NCBI GenBank assembly: GCA_018267285.1
Contig: JAFDYU010000008.1
Location: forward strand, 124,001-188,000
Origin: Bacteroidota bacterium
GTDB taxonomy: Bacteria > Bacteroidota > Bacteroidia > Cytophagales > Cyclobacteriaceae
Direction of reading: 5' to 3'
DNA length: 64,000 nucleotides
The notes beneath the pieces were generated by a model. That model was not told where the DNA came from and made no database searches. It saw nothing but the letters and a program-made list of their open reading frames with translations. Of this stretch, positions 47,101-55,148 are shown piece after piece; positions within the stretch are counted from its first letter, which is position 1, and each line of letters opens with the position of its first letter. The position numbers and the translations under genes were made by a program.

Positions 47101-48335
47101 CACTGGGGCAGGAAGTTGAAAAACTCGAGCGTGAGCTGAGCGAAAAATCAGAATTGTTTGGTCAGGATTTCGAAAACAAAAAAATTACCTACGAAAACGT
47201 TCAGAAGTCTATTGGTAAAAACGATGTAGCCGTTGAGATGGTACGTTACCGCTATTTCGACCACGACTTTACCGATTCTATTGTTTACGTGGCGATGTAC
47301 GTGAAGAACGACAATGCACGCCCTAAAGTGATTGAACTGCCCGATGGAGGAAAAATGGAAACGCGTTATTTTCGTTATTACCGCAACTGCATCATTAGCA
47401 AACTGGCCGATCAATTTTCGTACAAGGTTTATTGGGAGCCCATTCAAAAACAGATAGGCCAGTACGCTACCATTTATCTTTCGCCCGATGGCGTGTATAA
47501 CCAGATTAATCTTGAGGCTATTCCAACCCCCGATGGAAAATATGTAATCGACAATTCCAATATTGTAATTGTGAGCAACACTAAGGATTTGTATCTGCGT
47601 AAGAACAAGTCGCGAACGCAAGCGTCTAACACGGCCACGATGTTTGGCAACCCTAAATTTTATTTAACCGCATCAAGCAATCGTTCCATTTCCGATTTGC
47701 CCGGAACGGAAAAAGAAGTGAATGAACTTGAAGAACTACTGAAACAAAAAGGATGGAAAACGTCTGAGTACGTGGAAGTATCGGCCAGCGAAGAACAGGT
47801 GAAGGAGTTGCAAAGCCCTAAAATATTCCACATTGCTACCCATGGATTTTATACACCCGCCATCAGCGAAGATGAGGCCAAGCAATTAACGGAAAGCGAA
47901 GCCGAACTCACCGAAAACCCGCTGCTCAAAACCGGCCTGTTGTTGAAAGGAGCCGGGGATTTATTAAATAAAACGAGATACAATTATAATATAGAGAACG
48001 GCATCCTCACCGCCTACGAAGCCATGAGCCTGAATTTGGATAAAACAGATCTTGTGGTGCTGAGTGCTTGCGAAACAGGGCTTGGTGAAGTGAGCAACGG
48101 TGAGGGAGTTTACGGCTTACAGCGCGCATTTTTGGTGGCAGGTGCAAAAGTCTTGATCATGAGTATGTTTAAAGTAGACGATGAGGCTACGCAAAAACTG
48201 ATCCTCAACTTTTACAAAAAATGGCTCGCCACCAACAACTTGCGGCAAAGCTTTATCGAAGCAAAAAAAGAATTGCGCGTGGAGTACCCCGAACCAATTT
48301 ATTGGGGTGCATTTATGATGATCGGGTTGGATTGA
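44115..48335 (+). CDS. exported TPR-CHAT protease-like protein
   Basis: A 1406-residue protein, one of the largest here. A signal peptide (LFIIIWVGICTGNLFAQA, about 5-22) begins it. Residues about 23-920 are an array of TPR-type repeats, for instance GDYKKAISRLEKFKKKAF near the start and NYGKAEEFYNNAKGIYEKKF near residue 840. A CHAT (caspase-HetF associated) domain fills about residues 1030-1406. The His-Cys dyad is in HIATHGFY (His1243) and LSACETGLGE (Cys1319), so cysteine-protease activity is possible. CHAT proteins include separase-like and Craspase-type proteases. Here export suggests work in the periplasm. ATG at 44115. The substrate and trigger are unknown. Confidence 0.9.
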   Translation: MKIKNLFIIIWVGICTGNLFAQAKYDKAIKATEVSYEAGDYKKAISRLEKFKKKAFKKLGTQNKYTATYYYLMAKNCLASGRITDFEGNAQTAITSNVSINNEQSQKHGELLSDIGELYVLNGSYRVAREYLEQSKKILDAGNFMTEDNKAKWGIRYAEALTGQGYFNEAIALLNDQEKYYAARAVKQEAYVDDKGNLRTRKLSDEELKLRYQEYARWMNDIGNTYLNQGNLISADSALVRASKWIKKYLGRYDVTFVYNQYLTTKYIIENGLDVDRDFPSGTGYDEALNNLLANHKNSHYLAIPIYEEYLKRLLAQGGGARYSNLKSEFERMIHANYDGSSYAARLRAVGFNSQLDRDRTKNLENEANNLLANTPELPRNNITTIQILQFLYDLALYKRSYANAESYLNAIVEIQTNLCGTDAPSTELARIKLANFYVDYTNKIADAGSIYQVSFNNTIEKELNLRHNDQLNILNHLANYYELTDQYSKASAALAKAQNAARVKYDNTDISYAAELTNIAKLQIKLGQYEEAGKSLDASLNILEEKRKEEDAKSFLVDAIETQAVLYGIRGLFDEAEDNLDRAAKIISRANRILILDESSYAREMASLYIQLGRYSDTEELLDKLIADYEKIFGATSVRLIDPLVNRGRLSLTKGDYTDAGKIATRAKQIALKVYSEKSTKAAPVLTLIGDIDKIVGDYDAAEDNFKRALEAQERQFGHNHIEVAKSLSRLALVKFYKGDSPVEIEKMLLDAQNIMATRLGKTNPQYAEILKSVAVLYISQKKYSNAFSSLTQAEAIWRDKTGSKNNINAASIYALTGDVYYQMKNYGKAEEFYNNAKGIYEKKFSRQHPEYVKILSKLAKVYYLEKEYKRSKKNIEEALNNYETFIKQYFPALSEREKAKYWNTMKSDFEFYNTLAFGQLEDFRDLAGKVYNYQLLTKALLLSSSIKIRERIQNSKDESLKTAYEEWVKKKEFLTNALSMSSEQLIQNGIDPAALGQEVEKLERELSEKSELFGQDFENKKITYENVQKSIGKNDVAVEMVRYRYFDHDFTDSIVYVAMYVKNDNARPKVIELPDGGKMETRYFRYYRNCIISKLADQFSYKVYWEPIQKQIGQYATIYLSPDGVYNQINLEAIPTPDGKYVIDNSNIVIVSNTKDLYLRKNKSRTQASNTATMFGNPKFYLTASSNRSISDLPGTEKEVNELEELLKQKGWKTSEYVEVSASEEQVKELQSPKIFHIATHGFYTPAISEDEAKQLTESEAELTENPLLKTGLLLKGAGDLLNKTRYNYNIENGILTAYEAMSLNLDKTDLVVLSACETGLGEVSNGEGVYGLQRAFLVAGAKVLIMSMFKVDDEATQKLILNFYKKWLATNNLRQSFIEAKKELRVEYPEPIYWGAFMMIGLD

Positions 48336-48375
48336 TATTTTTTACAAGAGATTGTGATTTGAACAGAAAAGTCCT

Positions 48376-50043
48376 GTGTTTACCCATTTAAATGAAGCCG
48401 AAAAAGCGGTGCACTTCCCGCCCGACAGGCGCTTGGTTGTTGGTTTAAAGCCGCGTGTCTTTGTAATCATTTTAGTATTACTGCTCTCAACAGTTGGCGT
48501 TGCCTGGATTCAATATTTAATAGCAGGCCTTCCGCAAGACCCAACCTTAGCACTACCAACGGAGGCTCAGTCTCCTAAAGGTTTTCCGGCCTGGGTTCGC
48601 CTCAGCCATTGGGTAAATTTTTTCTTTCTCTCTATCCTAATCCGAAGCGGTCTCTCCATTTTGTTCGATCATCCCCGTTTATACTGGAACAACGATTGCA
48701 CCCCGGGTTCGGAGTGGGCAAGGTTTACACCGGTCACGGTTCCCAAAGATAAACTCTGGACTGCCAAAGACGATGCCCGCTACATCAGCCCGGTGCTGGG
48801 GCTACCCGGCTATCGACACACGGTGGGCATTGCACGTGGGTGGCATTTCATTCACGTTCCTTTCTTTGTGTTAAACGGTGTTGTGTTTGCCGTACTGCTG
48901 TTTACCACCGAACATTGGAAACGGATTGTACCCAACTCCTGGCAAATATTTCCCGATGCCTGGAGTGTGTTTGTACATTACGCCACATTCAATTTGCCCG
49001 GTGAACCGAACGGATTTTATCAGTACAATGCACTGCAACTGCTCTCGTATTTTGCAGCCGTATTTATTATGGCACCCACGGCCATGCTGAGCGGTGTATG
49101 TATGTCGCCCGCTGTCGAGAACCGGTTTCATTGGCTTCCAAAATTATTCGGGAACAGACAAGGAGCGAGGTCGGTACATTTTTTAATGATGATTTCGTAC
49201 GTTGGGTTTGTTATTGTTCACGTAACGATGGTGGCTGTTACCGGACTTACACGCAACCTGAACCACATCACGATTGGAACAGATAGCCCCACCGATCGCA
49301 CGGGTTTGTTTATAGCCTCGGGGATCATTTTAGGTGCAATAGCTTTTTGTTTTTATGCTCATTGGGTTTCGTGGAAAAGGCCGCGTTGGGTGCAGCATGT
49401 GGAGGCAATTATCAACGGCAATTTATGGAAGCTCACCATCAATAGACTGAAGCCCAGAATTCATTACGACAAGAAAGACATTTCGCCTTTTTTCTGGCCC
49501 AATGGCAAACTGCCCGTGTCAGAACATTGGAAAGAACTTGCAAAAAATAATTTCAAGGATTTTAAATTGAAAGTTGGCGGATTGGTGGAAAAGCCCGTGG
49601 AGTTATCGCTTGACGAAATGAAAAAACTGGGCGAAGAGCAAAACATTACCATGCACCACTGCATTCAGGGGTGGTCGGGTATTGCCGAGTGGGGAGGGCT
49701 TCCGATAAAAGCATTGGCAGATTTAGTGAAACCCCATCCTAATGTAACTACGGTAGTTTTTTATTCTTTTGGCGAAGGCTTGTACGGAGGTCATTATTAC
49801 GATACACATACGTTGAAAAACTGCCTAAAGCCGCAATCCATTTTGGCGTGGGAAATGAACTACGAGCCGTTGCCCCAGGTCTATGGTGCACCGTTGCGGC
49901 TGCGCATCGAAAACCAATTGGGCTATAAAATGGTGAAGTGGATTGAACGTATCGAATTTACCGAAACACATAAAACGGTGGGCAAAGGTTATGGAGGCAA
50001 AAACGAAGACGATGAATATTTCGATTTGATCGCCAACACCTAA
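48376..50043 (+). CDS. cytochrome b / molybdopterin (sulfite oxidase-like) oxidoreductase fusion
   Basis: A 555-residue protein of two halves. Residues 1-330 hold about six membrane helices of a cytochrome b561-like domain with candidate haem histidines (LSHWVNFFFL, HFIHVPFFV, VIVHVTMVAV). Residues 350-555 form a sulfite oxidase-type molybdopterin domain (FKLKVGGLVEKPVELSLDEM). It holds HHCIQGWSGIAEWGG, whose Cys429 is at the position that binds molybdenum in the family. It should pass electrons between the quinone pool and a periplasmic or cytoplasmic substrate. The substrate is unknown; MsrP-like methionine sulfoxide repair and sulfite oxidation are both possible. The GTG start is 40 bases after the CHAT stop. 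Confidence 0.85.
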   Translation: MFTHLNEAEKAVHFPPDRRLVVGLKPRVFVIILVLLLSTVGVAWIQYLIAGLPQDPTLALPTEAQSPKGFPAWVRLSHWVNFFFLSILIRSGLSILFDHPRLYWNNDCTPGSEWARFTPVTVPKDKLWTAKDDARYISPVLGLPGYRHTVGIARGWHFIHVPFFVLNGVVFAVLLFTTEHWKRIVPNSWQIFPDAWSVFVHYATFNLPGEPNGFYQYNALQLLSYFAAVFIMAPTAMLSGVCMSPAVENRFHWLPKLFGNRQGARSVHFLMMISYVGFVIVHVTMVAVTGLTRNLNHITIGTDSPTDRTGLFIASGIILGAIAFCFYAHWVSWKRPRWVQHVEAIINGNLWKLTINRLKPRIHYDKKDISPFFWPNGKLPVSEHWKELAKNNFKDFKLKVGGLVEKPVELSLDEMKKLGEEQNITMHHCIQGWSGIAEWGGLPIKALADLVKPHPNVTTVVFYSFGEGLYGGHYYDTHTLKNCLKPQSILAWEMNYEPLPQVYGAPLRLRIENQLGYKMVKWIERIEFTETHKTVGKGYGGKNEDDEYFDLIANT

Positions 50044-50102
50044 AAAATACGTTGATCTTTCTGTAACTTCCTCCGTTCGCTTTCGTCTTGCCTTTGATTA
50101 CG

Positions 50103-50612
50103 ATGAACCTCGAAGACTTTGAAACCCGGGTGTTGCCCGCCAAAAACAAGCTTTATCGCTTTGCTTTCCGCCTGCTCGGCAGCAGCGAAGAAGCCAAAGA
50201 CGTGGTGCAAGAAACGATGATCAAAGTGTGGAATGGGCGCGATCTGGCCGAAGTGCAAAACATGGAAGCCTGGTGTATGCGTATCACTAAAAACCTTTCG
50301 CTCGATAAACTGCGCAGCAAACAGCACAAGTCTACAAGTTCGATCGAAACCGGGTTTGAAGTTCCTCAGCAGAGTTTATCGCCACACGAAAAAACAGAAC
50401 TGCAAGAAAGCATGAAACGAATTGACCAACTGATGGCTTTGCTACCCGATAAACAACGACAGGTGATGCACCTGCGCGATATAGAAGGGCACAGCTACAA
50501 CGAAATTTGCGAAATACTAGAACTGGATATGAACCAGGTGAAAGTAAATTTATTCCGTGCCCGCAATGCAGTGCGCGAAAAACTGATTAAACTGAATGCG
50601 TATGGACTCTAA
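50103..50612 (+). CDS. ECF RNA polymerase sigma factor
   Basis: A 169-residue sigma-70 protein. Region 2 (LLGSSEEAKDVVQETMIKVW, then EAWCMRITKNLSLDKLRS) and region 4 (LLPDKQRQVMHLRDIEGHSY and an HTH ending LDMNQVKVNLFRARNAVRE) are complete. The ATG at 50103 is preferred over a TTG 15 bases earlier. The stop overlaps the start of the next gene, a single-helix protein that is probably its anti-sigma factor. Together with two DUF4252 proteins this is an ECF operon, separate from the one at 15 kb. The trigger is unknown. Confidence 0.93.
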   Translation: MNLEDFETRVLPAKNKLYRFAFRLLGSSEEAKDVVQETMIKVWNGRDLAEVQNMEAWCMRITKNLSLDKLRSKQHKSTSSIETGFEVPQQSLSPHEKTELQESMKRIDQLMALLPDKQRQVMHLRDIEGHSYNEICEILELDMNQVKVNLFRARNAVREKLIKLNAYGL

Positions 50613-51126
50613 AAGAATAGAAGAACTGCTGGAGAAATACTGGAGCGCAGAGACTTCGCTCACCGAAGAACAAGAACTCCGATATTTCTTCCAAAACGAT
50701 CGAGTGCCCGAACACTTGAAAGAAGTTGCCACTTTGTTCAACTATTTCGGCAATGAAAAAACCCGGGTACTCGAAGGAAATTTTGAGATAGATGTAACAA
50801 AGAAAACCACACAACGTCATGGAGGAAAAGTGGTAGCTATGAAAGATTGGTTTTCGATAGCAAAGATAGCAGCCGGAGTGGTGGTTATTGTGGCAGCGGT
50901 GTACCTCATCGGCCGCGAGGTACGCAATTCTTCTCCTGCCGAAATTGCCGACACCGAAAGTGATCCGAAACTTGCGTTTGAAGAAACCAAAAAAGCATTG
51001 CTGATGATCTCTAAAAATTTTCAGAAAGCTCAACGTGAAGCAAGCAAGATCAACTTGCTGAACGAAGCCGAAAAGAAAATCGAACGAAAAGAAGAAAATG
51101 AAAACGATTCTAAAGTAAACATCTAA
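50596..51126 (+). CDS. probable membrane anti-sigma factor
   Basis: A 176-residue protein overlapping the sigma gene by 17 bases. The N-terminus, RIEELLEKYWSAETSLTEEQ and LRYFFQNDRVPEHL, resembles anti-sigma N-domains. No zinc-binding Cys or His set is visible. One membrane helix is at about residues 92-108 (IAKIAAGVVVIVAAVYLIG). The C-terminal part is helical and charged (AEKKIERKEENENDS). The topology, a cytoplasmic N-terminus with a short outside part, fits an anti-sigma protein. It should restrain the sigma factor just upstream (inference). Alternative ATG at 50602. Confidence 0.72.
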   Translation: MRMDSKRIEELLEKYWSAETSLTEEQELRYFFQNDRVPEHLKEVATLFNYFGNEKTRVLEGNFEIDVTKKTTQRHGGKVVAMKDWFSIAKIAAGVVVIVAAVYLIGREVRNSSPAEIADTESDPKLAFEETKKALLMISKNFQKAQREASKINLLNEAEKKIERKEENENDSKVNI

Positions 51127-51136
51127 AAAAAAGAGT

Positions 51137-51685
51137 ATGAAAAAGTTAATGATTAGTGCAGTGATGATGGTAGTGCTTGTGGCAGCAAAGGCTCAAGGAG
51201 ATGCTATTGCAAAATTTATTACAAAATATCAGAATGACGAGGCGTTCACACATGTGAAAATAAGCCAGAAAATGTTTGGCCTCTTTACCAATATGGATGC
51301 CGATAAGCCTGAAGACAAGGAAGTGCTGGATGCCATTAGCAAAATCAAAGGTCTGCAGGTGCTGGCCAAACACGAAACACGCGACTCCCGTGCATTGTAC
51401 AATGAAGCGCTGTCTTCAATTCCAACCGCTTCCTACGAAGAACTGATGAGTGTGCGCGATAAAGACAAGGATATGAAATTCTTTATCAAAGAAATCAGCG
51501 CAGGAAAAATCGGTGAACTAGTAATGGTTATGGGTGGCAACGATGAATTTATGCTGCTGAGTTTGTTTGGCGAAATTGATTTGAAGAAAATCTCTAACAT
51601 TGGCAAGAAAATGAATATTGAAGGGCTGGATAAATTGGAGAAGATCAAAGACGGACATAAAGATCACAAAGGCAAAGAGAATTGA
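51137..51685 (+). CDS. exported DUF4252 protein, paralogue 1
   Basis: A 182-residue protein with a signal peptide (about 1-19, ending VAAKAQ). The family pattern is visible: FITKYQNDEAFTHVKISQKM, KIKGLQVLAKHE, SSIPTASYEELMSVRDKDKD and GKIGELVMVMGGNDEFMLLSL, all in the DUF4252 order. A lysine/histidine-rich tail ends it (DGHKDHKGKEN). DUF4252 proteins occur next to ECF sigma factors in Bacteroidota; their function is not known. It is third in this operon, 10 bases after the anti-sigma candidate, and followed by a hairpin terminator. Confidence 0.8.
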   Translation: MKKLMISAVMMVVLVAAKAQGDAIAKFITKYQNDEAFTHVKISQKMFGLFTNMDADKPEDKEVLDAISKIKGLQVLAKHETRDSRALYNEALSSIPTASYEELMSVRDKDKDMKFFIKEISAGKIGELVMVMGGNDEFMLLSLFGEIDLKKISNIGKKMNIEGLDKLEKIKDGHKDHKGKEN

Positions 51686-51694
51686 TTGCCGAAG

Positions 51695-51750
51695 GCCACA
51701 ATCTTCAAGTAGAAAATAAAACTCACTTGAAGACTGTGGCTTTGTTACTT
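51695..51750 (+). terminator. hairpin between the two DUF4252 genes
   Basis: Arms GCCACAATCTTCAAGT (51695-51710) and ACTTGAAGACTGTGGC (51725-51740) pair over 16 bp with one mismatch, then TTTGTTACTT. This is a likely terminator or partial terminator between the two DUF4252 genes. Confidence 0.75.
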
Positions 51751-51770
51751 TGCACAAATCAAAAATAAAA

Positions 51771-52310
51771 ATGAAATCACTCATCATTCTAATGCTCGTG
51801 TTGCCAATAACTGTTTTGGCTCAAACTAAGACCACCAACGATCTCGACAAAAAGTACGAAGGCTTGTCGCTTTACTTTTACAAAAACACGCTGCGCATGC
51901 TCAACCAAAAAGACAACAAAGAATTTGATGAACTGATTAAAGATATTGAAAAGATGAAGCTTTTGGTTATTGACAGAGCCAAAAGCAATTTTACCGACAA
52001 TCAATACAAAAAATTAAAAGAAAATTATCAGAGCGAAGCCTATGAAGAAATGATGACCAGCCGTTTCAATGGAAAAAATTTTAACGTTTACATAAAAGAA
52101 ACCAACGGCCGGGTAAAAGGAACTGTGATTTTGGCAAGTGACTCATCGAGTTTGTATGTGTTGGATATTTTGGGCCGCGTTGCGCTCAACAAAGCCACGG
52201 CTCTTTTCAGTAACCTAAACAGCAGTGCAGATATCGGTCAGCACATCAAAGATTTTATGATGGACAATGGCAAACCGACAGAAAAGAAACAAGGAGTTAA
52301 AATAGATTAA
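51771..52310 (+). CDS. exported DUF4252 protein, paralogue 2
   Basis: A 179-residue protein from ATG 51771 with a signal peptide (SLIILMLVLPITVLAQ, about 3-18). The arrangement of conserved segments follows DUF4252: KYEGLSLYFYKNTLRML, LIKDIEKMKLLVID, YEEMMTSRFNGKNFNVYIKE and GTVILASDSSSLYVLDILG. It differs much from paralogue 1, so the duplication is old. The closing tail is charged (NGKPTEKKQG). It is separated from paralogue 1 by a hairpin and may be cotranscribed with the ABC transporter genes that begin 11 bases later. Confidence 0.72.
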   Translation: MKSLIILMLVLPITVLAQTKTTNDLDKKYEGLSLYFYKNTLRMLNQKDNKEFDELIKDIEKMKLLVIDRAKSNFTDNQYKKLKENYQSEAYEEMMTSRFNGKNFNVYIKETNGRVKGTVILASDSSSLYVLDILGRVALNKATALFSNLNSSADIGQHIKDFMMDNGKPTEKKQGVKID

Positions 52311-52321
52311 AATTTATTCCT

Positions 52322-53218
52322 TTGGAAACCGTTTTATCAACCGACAAGCTCACCAAAAATTTTGGACGCCTTTGTGCCGTTAACCGGCTTGATCTTGAAG
52401 TGCAGCGTGGGCAGGTGTTTGGCATGCTGGGCCCCAACGGCAGCGGCAAAACTACAACACTTGGCATGTTGATGGGGGTAACTATCCCAACGTCCGGCAG
52501 CTTTACCTGGTTTGGAGAACGTGCTACGCACATTACGCGCAAGAAAATAGGAGCCGTGCTCGAGCACCCGATTTTTTATCCGTACCTGAGCGGACAAAAA
52601 AATTTAGAATTGAACGCCACCATTAAGGGGGCAGACTTTTCAAACATTGGCAAAGTGTTAGAGCTGGTAGAGCTGCACGAGCGCAAGCACGACAAGTACA
52701 AAACCTATTCGCTCGGCATGAAGCAACGCCTCGCCATTGCCTCGGCACTGGTGAGCGACCCGATTATTTTGATTTTGGACGAACCCACAAACGGCCTCGA
52801 CCCAATGGGCATAGCGCAAATACGCGAGATTATCAAACGTATTGCCGAGAGCGGAAAAACGATTATACTGGCAAGCCACCTGCTCGATGAAGTTCAAAAG
52901 GTTTGCACACATTTTGCTATTTTAAGAAAAGGGAATTTGGTTCACTCGGGCCCGGTGGATGAAGTAGGCAAAGGCGAAGAGACGGTGGAAGTAGTTGCGT
53001 ACCACGATGACCTCAGTCATATTCTACACGAGTTCCGAGGTTCGCTATCCGTGAAACAGGATAATGGAAAATTTTTGGTGCGCATGCGCGATGACTTCCA
53101 CAGTGTGGATTTAAACAAATTCTTATTTGAAAAAGGCATTACCGCATCACACCTTGTTACGCAAAAGAAAAGTTTGGAAAAACAGTTTTTGGAAATACTA
53201 CAGGAGACACAAGGATAG
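52322..53218 (+). CDS. ABC transporter ATP-binding protein
   Basis: A 298-residue ABC ATPase. Walker A is GPNGSGKTTTLGML near residue 38, the signature YSLGMKQRLAIASALV near residue 130, and Walker B LILDEPTNGLDPMG near residue 152. The H-loop His lies in ILASHLLDEVQKV. The rest is a C-terminal extension of about 70 residues, typical of the CcmA-like single-domain exporters. It pairs with the permease gene 11 bases downstream. The TTG start at 52322 lies 11 bases after the previous stop. The cargo is unknown. Confidence 0.92.
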   Translation: METVLSTDKLTKNFGRLCAVNRLDLEVQRGQVFGMLGPNGSGKTTTLGMLMGVTIPTSGSFTWFGERATHITRKKIGAVLEHPIFYPYLSGQKNLELNATIKGADFSNIGKVLELVELHERKHDKYKTYSLGMKQRLAIASALVSDPIILILDEPTNGLDPMGIAQIREIIKRIAESGKTIILASHLLDEVQKVCTHFAILRKGNLVHSGPVDEVGKGEETVEVVAYHDDLSHILHEFRGSLSVKQDNGKFLVRMRDDFHSVDLNKFLFEKGITASHLVTQKKSLEKQFLEILQETQG

Positions 53219-53229
53219 ACAAAAGATTT

Positions 53230-54042
53230 ATGCTTCATCTGTTAAAAATCGATTTAAAAAAAATGACGAGTTACCGCACGTTTTGGGTAATCTGCGGTTT
53301 GTATTTTTTTACCCTGGCATTTGTAACGGCCAGCGGCATGGAGTTTTTGAAATGGCTCGCCAGTTTTATCGAAGGGTTTGGGCAAGAGATAAACATCAAC
53401 CGAATTCCACTGTACCACTTTCCCGATGTTTGGCAAAACCTGGTTTTTATCAGCGGCTTCTTTAAAGTGGTACTTGCCATTATGGTGGTGATTTCCATCA
53501 CCAATGAATATCAGTACCGCACGCTCAGGCAAAATGTAATTGATGGATTAAGCCGCTGGGAATTTTTGCAATCAAAAATCTTTACCAATATTTTGCTCAG
53601 CCTAATGAGCGTGGCGATGGTTTTTATAATTGGCCTTGTCACCGGATTCATCTATTCTCCGGAGATCGAGTGGAATTATGTATTTACCGATTTAGAGTTT
53701 TTTCCCGCATACTTTCTGGAGATTTTTGCATTTCTCTCGTACGCGCTGATGTTGGGAATTCTCGTGCAACGCTCCGGGTTAACGATTATTTTACTGTTGC
53801 TGTCGCGTATGATTGAATTCATCATTTTGCTGCTCTTGCGTCAATCGGGTGTGGACATTTACGATCTCAAAAATTTTTTCCCGATGCAATCCATCGGTAA
53901 TTTGGTTTCGATTCCGTTTCCCCGTTACGCATTTCAAGAAATTCAGGATTATGTAGCTCTCGCAGCTGTGCTGATTGCGCTAACATGGGCGTTTTTGTTC
54001 AACTATTTTTCGTACTTAAAACTGAAACGAGCGGACATTTAG
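53230..54042 (+). CDS. ABC transporter permease, ABC-2 type
   Basis: A 270-residue membrane protein with about six helices: TFWVICGLYFFTLAFVTA near residue 20, then FFKVVLAIMVVISITNEY, LMSVAMVFIIGLVTGFIY, and hydrophobic helices up to residue 265. A soluble loop precedes the second helix, typical of ABC-2 permeases. It partners with the ATPase just upstream, with an 11-base gap. The combination exports an unknown substrate, perhaps lipid or peptide, across the inner membrane. The pair lies between DUF4252 and DUF4199 genes, a common Bacteroidota arrangement. Confidence 0.85.
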   Translation: MLHLLKIDLKKMTSYRTFWVICGLYFFTLAFVTASGMEFLKWLASFIEGFGQEININRIPLYHFPDVWQNLVFISGFFKVVLAIMVVISITNEYQYRTLRQNVIDGLSRWEFLQSKIFTNILLSLMSVAMVFIIGLVTGFIYSPEIEWNYVFTDLEFFPAYFLEIFAFLSYALMLGILVQRSGLTIILLLLSRMIEFIILLLLRQSGVDIYDLKNFFPMQSIGNLVSIPFPRYAFQEIQDYVALAAVLIALTWAFLFNYFSYLKLKRADI

Positions 54043-54081
54043 CAGTTTGTTTTCGAGCAAGAGAATGATTTTCTTGCGCGG

Positions 54082-54606
54082 ATGTTTCAAAATCCGCTGA
54101 TTAAAATCCCCTTTCGCTACGGCCTCATCGGGGGCGTGTTGGGTTCCATTGTTATCGCAGTACTTTATTATTTAGGAAGGCATCCGTTTTTACTTCCGGT
54201 AATTGTAGATTTCAGAATTGTGATTTTCGCCCTGCTGATTTCCTTTTCGCTCAAGGAAGTACGCGATTATTATTTTAAAGGAAATTTATTGTTTTGGCAG
54301 GGAATGGTGGGCAGCTATGTGCTCATTGTAACCTCGGGGCTCATCGGTTCGTTCGCTACGCTTGTACTGGCGCGGGTCGATGCAGATTTTGTTCCGCAAT
54401 ACGTGGGCAAACTGCAACAACAGATGGCGGGTTATCAAAAACAGATTATAGAAAGTGTGGGCACGGAAGTATATCAGCAGCAACTGGCAAAACTGCCCGG
54501 CACAACCGCCTGGGACCTGGCGGGCGACTACTTTTTGAAAAGTTTGATTATCGGCCTATTTTTGACAATCATTATCTCTGTTATTTTACGAAAACAAACT
54601 AACTAA
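54082..54606 (+). CDS. DUF4199 membrane protein, paralogue 1
   Basis: A 174-residue protein with four predicted membrane helices (YGLIGGVLGSIVIAVLYYL near the start, then IVIFALLISFSLKEVRDYYF, MVGSYVLIVTSGLIGSFATL and IIGLFLTIIISVIL). This helix order matches DUF4199. A soluble loop of about 60 residues, VDADFVPQYVGKLQQQMAGY, separates helices 3 and 4. Function unknown; it lies next to a second DUF4199 gene, then a glycosyltransferase, and may belong to an envelope-lipid or polysaccharide unit (inference). Confidence 0.78.
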   Translation: MFQNPLIKIPFRYGLIGGVLGSIVIAVLYYLGRHPFLLPVIVDFRIVIFALLISFSLKEVRDYYFKGNLLFWQGMVGSYVLIVTSGLIGSFATLVLARVDADFVPQYVGKLQQQMAGYQKQIIESVGTEVYQQQLAKLPGTTAWDLAGDYFLKSLIIGLFLTIIISVILRKQTN

Positions 54607-54613
54607 AAAAATT

Positions 54614-55141
54614 ATGGAAGAGACACAAGCCTCAGTTTCAACCCGGTCGGCCGGGATTCGTTATGGAATTATTTCAGCAATAATTTCATTCGCTTATTTT
54701 ATTATTTTAACCGTATCCGGAGTGGCGGCTCAGGGTGTATGGAGTTGGATCGGATACCTGGTAACTGCCGTTCTTATTTTCCTTGCACAGAAATACTTTA
54801 AAGAAAACGGTGATGGTTTCATGAGCTACGGGCAGGGTATGGGGGTTGCTTTCTGGGAAGGCCTGATCTCCACAGCCATTTATACACCTCTGTTCTATAT
54901 TTATGTGAAATTTATCGATAGCGGTTTTGTTGAGATGATCAAAGAAAAACAAATCGAAGGAATGCAAGAAAAAGGGATGTCGGATGAACAGATTGATCAG
55001 GCTATGAGTATTGCCAGCAATTTTATGACTCCCGAAGCAATGCTTGGATTTGGTTTGGTGTTTGGTATTATTGGATTTCTGATCATCGGATTAATCGTAA
55101 CTATTTTCACACAAAAGAAAAACCCTGAACTTTTAGCATAA
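54614..55141 (+). CDS. DUF4199 membrane protein, paralogue 2
   Basis: A 175-residue protein with the same four-helix layout as its neighbour: IRYGIISAIISFAYFIIL, WSWIGYLVTAVLIFLAQKYF, GQGMGVAFWEGLISTAIYTP and MLGFGLVFGIIGFLIIGLIV. The loop between helices 3 and 4 is highly charged (IKEKQIEGMQEKGMSDEQID). It follows paralogue 1 by 7 bases and precedes the glycosyltransferase by 7 bases, so all three are very likely cotranscribed. Function unknown. The two proteins may form a heteromer (inference). Confidence 0.8.
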   Translation: MEETQASVSTRSAGIRYGIISAIISFAYFIILTVSGVAAQGVWSWIGYLVTAVLIFLAQKYFKENGDGFMSYGQGMGVAFWEGLISTAIYTPLFYIYVKFIDSGFVEMIKEKQIEGMQEKGMSDEQIDQAMSIASNFMTPEAMLGFGLVFGIIGFLIIGLIVTIFTQKKNPELLA

Positions 55142-55148
55142 CTTCTGA

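Noticed and set aside
47148-47621. Minus-strand frame of 157 codons inside the CHAT gene
   Set aside because: Antisense to a domain with intact catalytic residues; no supporting motif.
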